Positions 34,864-45,321 of a stretch of DNA of 64,000 nucleotides are shown here, one piece after another. The DNA is taken from NCBI GenBank assembly GCA_029891385.1, contig CM057235.1, forward strand, positions 20,639,120 through 20,703,119, given 5' to 3'. The position numbers and the translations under genes are program-made. Each line of letters opens with the position of its first letter. Within the stretch, counting starts at the first letter, position 1. The DNA is from Erythroxylum novogranatense (Eukaryota > Streptophyta > Magnoliopsida > Malpighiales > Erythroxylaceae). The notes under the pieces are model-generated. The model saw only the letters and a program-made list of their open reading frames with translations, ran no database searches and was not told the DNA's origin.

Positions 34864-35499
34864 CAGGGATATGTATAAGCTAAACTCCTTTTAGATTTCT
34901 TTCCATTGCATTACTAGTTTTAAAGTATAAGGCAGAAGTAGACATGAGTTGAAGAGGGAAAGAAAAGGAATATAGGCTAGCTAAATATTTAAACTAGTGA
35001 TGGGAGAGCTGAAAACGAAGGTAAAATTACCAAAATGTCCTGATACTTTGGGAGTGAAAGTAAGGAGTAGTAGGAGTTTTGGGGTAAAGTAGCTTGAAGA
35101 ATGAGAGGGAAGTAGTAAGGAATAGAAGAAGCTAACAAAAAATCAAGCTAGCTAAAGGAGGAGAAGAATAAATTTATAATGGAAATAAGACATTGTGCAT
35201 CCAGCTTCCAAGCTAAAAAGAGGGAGGATCACTTCTCTCTAGCCCTACCTTAAGTTTGTTATTAATGCACTTTTATATATTGTTGACATGCTTATCACTA
35301 TAGAGGATATGCATGAGATTAACATATCAATTTATTGTTAAAGTAGCGATTTTGAAGTGAACAATTTAGGAGCTTTAAAGATATTTATAGATGTGAAGAT
35401 CATTCAAAACTATGTGAAAGGAAGATTATCTCTCTTCCTACATAATTATATTTGAAAGGTTATAAAGAGATTTATGAAAATTTCTAACCTAGTTGGTTT
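34864..35499. other. Possible LINE 5' region, no gene recognised
   Basis: This is GA-rich and AT-rich text between the LINE ORF2 start and the next LTR. It could hold the LINE 5' end or ORF1 remnant, but I see no diagnostic motif. Confidence 0.35.
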
Positions 35500-37743
35500 T
35501 GTTGGGCCCGGGCCTCGGATCCCCGATTCCCGAGGCGGCCCCTCGGGCTGCGCCATCGCCAGGCGCCCCATAACGTCGGACCCGATCCCAACATTTATAC
35601 ATATACATATACATAGTTCGATCATAATTCACACATAATCATTCTCATACAATCCAGCACTTACACATGCATTTAAATCATGAATTAAACTCATGCCAAT
35701 ACAACCTGAAGACATTTAACAAGTGTTCAAAATTATCCAAAATACAAAATAAGTTTCAATTCAAAAATACATGAGAATGTTCTATGATAATATGCTCGGA
35801 GGGCCAACCAAAATACGAACTTAATACAAAACTCCTAATTAGCTCGAAGTTTCCGATGCCTCGCAAGATCAACGATCGGCTGCTTACACACTTGACGAGG
35901 AAAATAATGGGTTGAGCTACACAGCTCAGTGGCTAATATAATTATAGCCATCGGCAACTAGCACAAATCCCAGCATATGAATGTATATATATAATATCTA
36001 TACAGACATCAAGTCAAACATTCACATGCTACTCGAACAATTTACGCATTCAATATACTTAATTCAATTCATAAATATGTCACAAAGCATTCACAATGAA
36101 CAATTCACATATGCAATGCATATCACAATGACTCGAGGGTTCCATGGAAACAAAAGGGAGAAATCGAAGTTTGCACCCTGAACGAAATGAGTCCATTCGG
36201 AGCTCATATGCCACAAACGGGCAGCCGAGAGAAGGCTCTTGTCTACGTGCACGTGACGAACGAAATGGTTCCACACTCGCCCAAACAAAAGCACATAATC
36301 ATGCTCATAATTGTTTTATCATATGGTATTCTTCCATATCTTGCATTTAGTCAAAATGCCATGACCGAAGTCGAGGCATAACATGCTCAGAATCAAAATG
36401 TAATGCTATCAATTCCCATAATTCTTTTAAAGTATAAGACATCAAAATCGTTCAAATCATCATGTCTAAACATGCACAACATATAACATATATTCATACA
36501 TAGGCAAGAAATTGCCTAATCACACAATAACTATAATTACATTACCCACCTAAGATCGCTCGAGTAGTCGACTCACTGGTGTCCTTCCTCTTGCGATGAA
36601 ATCGGGTCAGCTTGGTTTTCTATACAAACCAAGTTTCCATCCAATCAATATCCACAGAAAATAATCAAAGCTTGGAAAGCCAAAATAAAGCATTAAAAGT
36701 CTACATTCGACCTCCTCCTAAAATTCCGAACCCTTACAGACTAATTCTGAACTTCCTTTCTTCATAGAACTTGTAGTCCTTGAGCTCTAGTTCAAAATGA
36801 ATCAAAATCACCTCAATTGGACATCTACACCAAAAGATATACCTAAAAATATTAAAATTTTACTTTCGGAAAATAGGGGCTTATCATGGCGAAGGGACGC
36901 CGCCACGTGACGACCCACTCCATTGCATGGCCAAGCAGCGAGCTTCGCCATGAAAGCACAAATGTGTGCGTCGCGACGTGCTCACCTCACGCATGTCGCG
37001 ACGTGCACATTTGTGCGCCGCGGCGTGCACATCATGTTGTGCACGCCACGACGTGCACCATGTGCACGCGACGTTCTCTTGCGCACGTCGCGACGTGCGG
37101 GTCAGAGCAGCGACTCTGAACCCCATTTTCCTGCATTTCCCGAATTCAATCTCTTCCCAAATTCAAATGCACCACATCTAAACTATAGATCAAGTCTTAT
37201 ACTACATTTCTAACCCATTAACAACTCAAAATCAGTCACAAATGGATCAACCCAAGAAATCTCACTATTTTTGTCTTAGAACCCTAAAACCTCCGATTCT
37301 GCTACTATCAACCTATCCTTAGGTTTAATCCAACCGAAACAAGGTTAAACAAAGCATAACGTACCCGGAAATAGCTTCAAACTGTCGGAAAACTGCAACG
37401 ATCGCAATCTCTCTTCTCTTCTCTTCCTCCTTCACGACGGCGCTACTCCTCTTCTTTCTCTTCTTCCTTTCTTTCTTTTCCTCTTTCTCTTTCTAATTTC
37501 CTACTTAGGGCAAAAGTAATATTAAGATCATAATACCCCTCCTTACAAAGCTTAAACCACTTTAACTCATATAAACTTCCCAAAATGCCCTCATAAACTT
37601 TTACCCCTTTTTAATCCTCATTTAACCACAATTAAACCGTAATTATCCATAATACTCCCAAATAAATCAAATTAAGGCATAACTCTTAATTAACACAATT
37701 CATACTTAATGACATCATAAAAAAGAAAATTCGGGGTCTAACA
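35500..37743 (-). mobile_element. Solo LTR, family B, minus strand
   Basis: Begins TGTTGGGCCCGGGCCTC at 35500 and ends GGGGTCTAACA at 37743. On the minus strand it starts TGTTAGACCCCGAATTTTC. It contains, reversed, the blocks shared with 55927-56960 and 62931-63971: AGCCACTGAGCTGTGTAGC near 35930 and the CTGCCCGTTTGTGGC block with a CACGTGCACGT stretch near 36220-36250. The 5-bp flanks (GGTTT and TTTCC) do not match, so the insertion is old or one boundary is damaged. There is no internal region. Overlapping short ORFs at 36080-36381 have no similarity. Confidence 0.75.
36884..37125. repeat. CpG-rich palindromic minisatellite in LTR family B
   Basis: Five or six degenerate copies of a 28-38 bp unit centred on GTCGCGACGTGCAC with ATGTGCAC-like spacers. 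It is GC-rich and CpG-dense, unlike the AT-rich surroundings. Overlapping Arg/His/Ala-rich open frames on both strands here are composition effects. Confidence 0.8.
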
Positions 37744-38801
37744 TTTCCCATCTAGTTTAGATTTCCTAATATCAAATCATTATAGATATATTTAGACATT
37801 GATTATGTATCTCATGTTTCCTACTCTAATGCAGTTAATAGCATCATATATGCTATGAAGTGGGCTTGTATTGAAATTTTACATGTTATTAATTTTATTA
37901 ATAGATATATGTCAAATCTTTGAAGGGATATATTAAGTAGATTACAAGATGTTCATGACGAATAGCAATATGTCCTTATATTTCAAAAAGATACAAGAAG
38001 GATTACTTGATTATGTTGACTCATATTTTACAATTGATCTTGATATAATGAGGTTCCTTACTTCTATCTTATATTGGTTTGCATAATTATAAAGAAAACA
38101 AATTTATAGGTTACATTTGCACTTTTCGTTATAAAGGTCGACTATATGAATATTGTGAAATCTTTATAGGAAATTATTTAATTGAGATGCTAGTTTATTA
38201 AATTTAATTCTAATTTTAATTCCATAACTTCTTATTATGGGAATCAAAGTGTTATATATATGAATAAAGATTAAATGTTTCGTTAGAGAACTAAACATTA
38301 AGATATTATTTCTCAAGGTAACATTATAAAAGAAAATTGATACTGAGATAATCTGATAGATATTATGAACTCTTGCTTAAGTTTAATTGAAATTATCATA
38401 TTTGAGATTTCATATATCTGGCTTTCTTTTGGAGAAGATGGAGTTAAGAGTTTTATTCAAATTGTGGAGGAGATTATAAAGGATATTATTTAAATAAGAA
38501 CAAAGTAAGTATGACTTGATTTTTGTTTTCAACTAAATAAATGCATTGAAAGTTGTTGGAAATATGACAAATGTGAAAGAAATTTGTATGGATTAATTGT
38601 ATCTATTAGTGATTTATGCTTCTAGCTCATTAGGTGTATAAAGATATTATAATTTCTACAACTTTTCAATTTGGCTTCATTTTTAATATTTTCTTTGAAG
38701 TGTCTAACACTTTAAATTTTACATACATCGCTTTATAATTTTATAAAGAGAGAGTTAAAGAAACAAATAAAATTTTATACTCTATTTGTGTGAGATTATA
38801 T

Positions 38802-38859
<58 letters not shown>

Positions 38860-40080
38860 GGAGAAGGTAATTTTGTCTAAAATTATGTATTCTCTCAAAT
38901 TGATATAGTAGGAATTTTCTCTCCTTTTTAAATGTTAAGCATATGCATAAGTGAATCATGCAATTTTTGTCTCATTGCTTAATCTTTTACTAGTTTTAAA
39001 AAGGAAAAATGGGTTACCTAGGTTCATAAATTTTATTTTATTTGTTTAAAAGAAAGAAACTTACCTTTTTCTTTGTTATCTATTAAGCAACAATAATAAT
39101 ATACATGCAATACTAGGAAAATTATTTAAAAGATGAAATCTATAATATTTCTATTATATGATGACATTATATTAATCATAAAAGTTAATTCGATAATAAA
39201 TTATGATTCTATTTTGAATAAAATTGTCACCAAATTATTGAACTCTTTAACGTGAAAATTTTGATATATTTGTATGGTTATCAATAATCATTTTCATTAT
39301 AAATTATAAGGAATTATTATTTATCTTATATAATATTAATTTCTCCTCACCAACTAGATATGCATATTGAAAATAAGTATATTTTAATTTTAAATTTAAG
39401 GTCTTAAATTGATTTAATTATTCCATTTGTACAAATTGAAAAATTTTATTAGTAAATCTAATTGATTAAAAAATATGTTGTTTAAATTCAAATTTATCCT
39501 AGTAGGTATAACAAATTGAAAAAGTCTAATGTTTTTAATTTTTAATTTATTTTCCAATCATTTAAAATTTGAAATTTAGTGACTTAATCCTTTAGAACTC
39601 GATTAAAATATTTTTCCAATTATTTATTAATGTGACTAAGAGAATATATTTTAATCTCACACTGGACACCCACTTAAATTTGGAGCTAATATGTGCAAAA
39701 GCTTCAAATTATATTCATAACTAAGAGAAAAACAAACAGGAGATAGTGAAAGGAAATCAAAAAGGGAATAATGAAGGTAAGAAATCATTAGTAAAGTGCC
39801 TGAATACTAGTGAGCTTCCTATGAAAATTACTTCTAGTAGCTCTAAAATGTTGAGCATAAATCACTTTAAAGGATTAAAAAACTATGAGTAAATAGGAAG
39901 CTTTTAATATTCATGTTAATTAAACAAAATTAGAAGACAAAACTAATGAGGAAAGCCTAGATGAAGATCTTAAGGATGACTACGAAGAATTAGAGGATTA
40001 TAAGGACGATTTTTTTAAAAGGCAAAATTTTCTTAAGAAATTAGTTAGATTTTTTTAGAGATTTGTTAATAGATGGAAAA
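37744..40080. other. AT-rich DNA with a possible LINE ORF1 trace
   Basis: There is no open gene. On the plus strand near 38120-38170, FRYKGRLYEYCEIFIG loosely recalls the YEGLP--C--CG-IGH zinc-knuckle entry of plant LINE ORF1, but only in one short window. A GT/TA microsatellite lies at 38804-38859. The rest shows no recognised feature. Confidence 0.3.
38804..38859. repeat. (GT)n(TA)n microsatellite
   Basis: About 18 GT units followed directly by about nine TA units. Confidence 0.95.
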
Positions 40081-40397
40081 TTAGGATGACTAAGCCTATA
40101 ATTAAGTTAAATTTGGCATAAATAAGTGAGTGACATTTGGAATAGGTAATTAATTGACAAATGACAGCAATGAATGAGTGACAAATAGACTAATAACTAG
40201 GTGACATTTGGTGGCTTATAAAGAGGATAAGTGGCTAGCATGCTTAAAGACACATGTTAATCTAGGATAATGAAACCTTGCATCTAGTTGAACTAAACAA
40301 ATGCTAGAAAAGTTTCTGTTGTGATTCTTCTTCACTCTTAACTCTCTCCACTGAAACCCACATTCATCTCATAGCTCTACATTTTTGGTTTAAGTCT
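40081..40397 (+). repeat. LTR fragment related to the outer solo LTR
   Basis: The text GTGACATTTGGTGGC and GGATAAGTGGC with GACACATGTTAATC resembles the minus strand of 24110-24270. The relationship is distant and the boundaries are approximate. A TATAAAG at about 40209 may be a relic of its promoter. Confidence 0.4.
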
Positions 40398-40798
40398 TGT
40401 TAAATGGCTTATTGGCCCTCGGATTTTTTTTCTTTAGTTAAGCATGATTTAAATGAATTATGAGGTTTTGGCAGATTTATTTTTAGAGTTAATTATTATA
40501 TGTAAATGTTAGTCAGATTTTATTATATGGTTTAGTTAAATTAAATTGGTAAGAGTTTATTGATGAAAGGCATTTTTGGAAAAATCACTTAAGGATAAAG
40601 AGCCATAAGGCATGAAGGAAGGGGAAAAGGGCATTTTAGACTCATTAAGGGTATAAGTGGAAGAAGAAATGTTTGTCTTGCATTTTGAAGAAGAGAAAAA
40701 TGCGAGTAAGAGAAGAAAGAAAAAGAGAAAATCGTGGGAGAAAAGAAGAAGAAGAAGAAGAGAAATCAACTTGTTATAGGTAAGTTTTATCATATTTT
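40398..40798 (+). repeat. Truncated LTR of family A/B
   Basis: Starts near TGTTAAATGGC and contains GGGCATTTTAGACTCATTAAGG followed by GTGGAAGAAGAAATGTTTGTC. This matches the 62510-62575 block of the chromovirus 3' LTR (GGGACAATTCTCAATCATTAAGG, GGAAGAAGAAGTGTTGTC). It stops at the Athila-like LTR at 40799. Confidence 0.55.
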
Positions 40799-42470
40799 TG
40801 ATCACGCGTCGTTACGCTAGTCAAAATAAAATAACTAGACTATTTCTATAGTAGTGGCGAGTTTAGGTCGATCCCACAAAGAGTGTTTGTAAAGTTTATG
40901 GAATGAAATTAACTGGTGTTTAGGAAAAAGAGTTGGATTTTTAGAAGAAGAAAATAAAAATGAAACTAACTAATAAAAAACAAATTAAATAAAACATACA
41001 AGAAATGATAAAAGTGGGGAATTCGGTTGGGACCCGATTCTTTGGTTCAATTTGACCTACAGTCTAATTAAACATATTTCATTAATTTGTTATTCTTTAA
41101 CCTCTCCTAGCAACTATTAATCGTTAGTTAACAATTAACCCAAGTTTTCCCTTTGGATGTGTTCAATCAAGATATGATCATTAATTAAACCTAACCACCG
41201 AACGACCTAGGATACGATCTCTAGATTTAATTAGGCTGTAGAATTACAAATGAGGAAAATCGATTAATCAAGGCAACAACCACATATGATGCATCATTTA
41301 ACCTAGGTTATGTTATCCATAATGATTACGAATCATTAGTTGCTATGCATGAATTTCAGCATAACAATTACGGATTATATCAAAATTCTAACAATGGGTT
41401 TGTAATTTACGATTCAATGAATGCATTAAAATCATCATCTCATAATACCCAATGAGTTCATACAAAAATAACCGAATAACAATGAAAATTTGATTATCCA
41501 TACACAAAACCCAAATCAATTAACATAGGATAACATAATCAATTCCTAATGAGAGAAAAAAAACAACAAAATAATAAAAATACTTAACTCGGGACATCAG
41601 CGTTAATGTTGCCTCTAAATCGACGTCAAGACATCTAGCCCTTCATAGGTCTTTCTCGAAAAAATGCTTCAGCCCTCATGTTGTAGCCCCACCAAATAGC
41701 CCTTCAGTTCTCTTACACTACTCATTCTCTAATGCAACTCTTCTCTTCTTACTGTTCACTATAGCTTGCCCACTGTTCATTAATAGGGCAAATAAGGTTG
41801 GGGGGTTTAATTTTCAGCACTACTGTTCATTCACACACAAAACCTTCTCCCAGCTCGCAAGCTCCTCGTCTACTACACCACCACTCCTCCTACGTGCTCT
41901 AGCCACAAACCTCAACATCTTCTCCAACAACCGAGCTGTCCAGTCAAACCGTAACCCTTGTGCCTGTACCTTCGCGTACCTACCTTTATGCCTACCCGCA
42001 CTGCTGCACCTTGTTCCTGTAGTGTGTTGATTTGACAATTAAATGTTGCTTGGTTTTTAAGTCCCCTATGTAAAGCTCCTAGGACGCTGCATTTAATGCA
42101 TCATTAAACTCATGCGTTAAACACTTCTGTTGTCATCATTTTTGTTTATTATTTGCTGCTCCTTACTTGGTCAATGACGCTGCCATTTTGCTTCATTCCA
42201 GCTGCTATGTTATTTTATTTGGTAGCTTCTTGTTGTCTTCTTTTGTGTTTTCTTTCTTGTCTATTAATTTTTTTTCTTCTTACTCCATGAAGACAAGTAA
42301 AAATTGATCTTCAGAAAATAACTCAAATATAGTACTTTCGACTCACTTTAATTTATCTGCTTATAAATTGTACCTAAAATCATATATGAATTAAAGTGAG
42401 TATCCTAAGCATTTTTGTATCATTAATCGCTAAGTGTAAATGATTAAATATATCAAAAATTAAACACACA
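40799..42470 (-). repeat. 3' LTR of the Athila-like element
   Basis: Plus-strand ends are TGATCACGCGTCG and AAACACACA. About the first 643 bp are repeated at 44688-45321. The open frame 41820-42038 has no similarity. Confidence 0.65.
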
Positions 42471-44666
42471 TCAATTTCCCCCACACTTAGCTTTTTATCG
42501 TCCTTAAGCAAAACATTAAAATTAAACTCAAAGACCCTAAAACATTAACTCATTTCCTAAATATTCTAAGAACATATAGTCACAAGCAAAGATGAGTGAC
42601 TTTCAAAAATCATAGCAAGATGTCAACATTCCAAGCTTTTACTCATGATCAATCAACATTTAATATCTTTAAAAATTGAACAATCTAATAGTAGACTCGG
42701 AAAATGTATTTAAGTAAAATATATCCACGGGTATGCTCAACACCATTCATGATCATGACAATCCACAATTTTGCATATTATTTCATTTCTCCACTACTAA
42801 TTTTCACATGCAAAATCATGAATCAAAGAACTTTTTAGGGTTGTAATGTGGGCAAAGGTAAGGTGAGATATATTTGGGTCAAATACCATGAAACTCATCA
42901 AAGCTAGTGAAACAAAGCAACAATCTATCAAAAACTGGGTATTGTCAGCTATGACGAATGCAACATTTATATTTCATAGCCCTATTCAACTCTCACACAC
43001 CAACCTACATGAAGCATATACCATTCCGAATTTATACCAATAATATATTGAAATTACAAAAGTGAACCTTCCAAGCCAACATCTACCTTATATTCAATAT
43101 ACTCAAATAACACATTCATTACAACTCTAGGAAGATGCATAAATCATAATTAACTTTTAAACACATATGAAATTCCTCCTTGATACATTTATTTAAATAT
43201 TTTAAATTTTCTTTCTCTTTCTTTCGTTCCTTTTTTTCATTTTCTTGTCTTTTCATTATTTTGAATTTTCTTTTTTCTTCGTTTCCTTAAGAAAATTAAA
43301 ATAAACTACATCAATATGGGAATTTCAATGATAAGACATAAAATAGGATCCCAACATTATAACAACCCTCACATATGTACATCCCCACACTTAGAATTTT
43401 TTAAATCCACAAACTTAACAATCACAAATGTTCCACTAGCTTTATGACTAGGGTAGGAGATTTGGTTAAGTTTAAAAGCATAAAATGTGGTTTATAGAAA
43501 AAGAAAGGCTAAAGCTTAAAGGGGATTATCAAGGGAAAAATCATGTCAATATGATAGGTTATTTGGCTAATGTAGTTTATGAAACACAAAGAATACCTAA
43601 TCGTATAATGCATATGATAAAAATGTGGTCTCGAATAAAAATTCAATGCAAAATCGGGACATACATGTCTGAAGGTCATACATTATCAAAAGCCAATTAG
43701 ATTGATATGGATGTGTAAGTCAAATAAGACTCAAAATCTCACCGGTTTCGTTTACCATTAGTCACTACCCTTCTAAAGATAATGCATATTGACTAGTCAC
43801 AAGGGCAAAAGTACATGCTAAAGTTGTTATGAAATTCTCTAGTCAATTCACACTCTAATTATGATTATATAATCCCAAAAACAATAGAAAATGAGAAAAT
43901 GTTTGTTTCATTTGTTTTATTTTTTCTCTCATTTTGATTGAAAACTTAAAAACAAGTAAAACAAACAAATTCAAAAATATACATGCATATAAAAATTAAT
44001 GTGGAAATATAAAGGAAAAGAAATTTACTTCCCTTGGGTTGCCTCCTAAAAAGCGCTTTTGTTTAGGGTCCCAATTGGTGTTCCATTCTTTGTTGGCTTG
44101 CTTTTGTCTCCTGTCGGAATTCTTACAATTGTTGCTGCATATTTTGTTGTAATTACTGCATATCCTATAAAGATTGCAAATTGTTAGCAGCAATATTATT
44201 AACAAGTTCTTTTAAAAAATGCACCTAGATCGTGTTGGCTCTATGAATCTTGGATGTTAGACCATGTGTTTCTTAAAACTTGCCTTTCATCCTTCTGGAA
44301 TTGTAGAGTATTTTGTTGCATTTGCAAAGTATTAGCTTTCAAATTATTATTTAACTCTTCCAGAGATAGACCGGAGTCATGATATAAAGCTTCTGGTCTG
44401 TATGACAATTGTTGTGCATCTTGTAAACTATCACAGAAGTAATTATGATGATTATTTCATCCATAATAAAAGTTAGGCTGATTAGTGCAAGCATTTTTAT
44501 ATGATTAAGAATATGAAATATAAAAGAAATTACTTCCGTTTATATCGAATTTTTTAAACATAAAATAAAAAATGAAAAGAACACCAAGTAATAGGAAAGA
44601 AATCAATTACAAATAAATATATACAAAACATCAATTAAATCACAAAAAAACTAAAAAACCACACTC

Positions 44667-44685
44667 CCCAGTAACGACGCCAAAA
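44667..44685 (-). promoter_or_regulatory. Primer-binding site, tRNA-Asp type
   Basis: Minus strand TTTTGGCGTCGTTACTGGG lies next to the 5' LTR. It differs from the usual TGGCGCCGTTGCCGGGG at C-to-T or G-to-A sites, as expected from cytosine deamination. Confidence 0.6.
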
Positions 44686-44687
44686 TT

Positions 44688-45321
44688 TGATCTCGTGTCA
44701 TTGCACTAGTCAAAATAAAATAACTGGATTACTACTATAGTAGCGGCGAGTTTAAGCTGATCCCACAGAGAGTGTGTGTAAAGTTTATGGAATGAAATTA
44801 ACCAATTTTTAGGAAAAAAAAAGGGGGTTTTGGATTTTTGGAAGAAGAAAATAAAATGAAACTACCTAATAAAAAACAAATTAAAGAAAACATACAAGAA
44901 ATGATAAAAGTGGGGAATTCTGTTAGGACTTTATTCTTTGATTCAATCTCGGCCTACACCTTAATTAAACATATTTCATTAATTTGTTGTTCTTTAACCT
45001 CTCTATTAATCGTGGGTTAACAATTAACCCGAGTTTTCCTTAGGTTGTATTTAATCAAGATACGATCGTTAATTAAACCTAACCACCAAACTACCTAGCA
45101 TATGATCTCTAGATGTAATTAGGTAGTAGCATTACAAATTAGGAAAACTGATTAATCAAGGCAATAACCAAATACGATGCATCATTTAACCTAGGTCATG
45201 TTATCCTAACAATTACGAATCATTAGCTACTATGCATAAATTTCAACATAACAATTACAACAAAATTCTAGGAATGGGTTTGCAATTTATGATTCAATGA
45301 ACGTATTAAAATCCTCATCTC
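44688..45321 (-). repeat. Truncated 5' LTR of the Athila-like element
   Basis: Collinear with 40799-41441 (shared text ACTAGTCAAAATAAAATAAC, GGCGAGTTTA, GATCCCACA). Similarity stops abruptly after TCATCT at about 45320, where unrelated LTR-like text begins. Confidence 0.7.

Larger units (their letters stand above)
2700..34870 (-). mobile_element. Interrupted L1-type LINE, host of the nested insertions
   Basis: Three minus-strand blocks read as one LINE ORF2 in the correct order. The endonuclease start (MSIIAWNVKGLN) is at 34863 downward. The pre-RT and RT region is at 8683-6218. The end of the RT and the zinc-binding domain are at 3545-2760. The breaks coincide exactly with two LTR-bounded insertions carrying perfect 5-bp duplications: AGTAA (8684-8688 and 34454-34458) and GCATG (3546-3550 and 6213-6217). 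The coding text continues in sense across the second break. The 3' end near 2.7 kb and the 5' end beyond 34.87 kb are approximate, since I see no clear poly(A) tail or target duplication. It is dead: many stops and frameshifts. Confidence 0.72.
40799..45321 (-). mobile_element. Non-autonomous Athila-like LTR element
   Basis: Direct repeats 40799-42470 and 44688-45321 flank a 2.2-kb internal region. On the minus strand the 5' LTR is followed by AAATTTTGGCGTCGTTACTG, close to the tRNA-Asp-type primer site of Athila elements (TGGCGCCGTTGCCGGGG). The 3' LTR is preceded by the purine tract AAGTGTGGGGGAAATTGA. The internal DNA holds AGCGCTTTTTAGGAGGCAAC (near 44055), a phrase I associate with Athila-type internal regions. 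I see no gag, protease, RT or integrase, so it is a deletion derivative or LARD-like element. The 5' LTR is cut off at about 45321. Confidence 0.65.

Noticed and set aside
36080..37213. Several overlapping Arg/Ala/His-rich open frames
   Set aside because: Shadow frames of the CpG-rich array and LTR; they occur on both strands and match no family.
35495..37748. A target duplication for the 35500-37743 LTR
   Set aside because: The 5-bp flanks GGTTT and TTTCC do not match, and I did not force an alternative boundary.
41820..42038. A 72-codon GC-richer open frame in the Athila-like LTR
   Set aside because: No recognisable domain; opposite-strand LTR text repeated by composition only.
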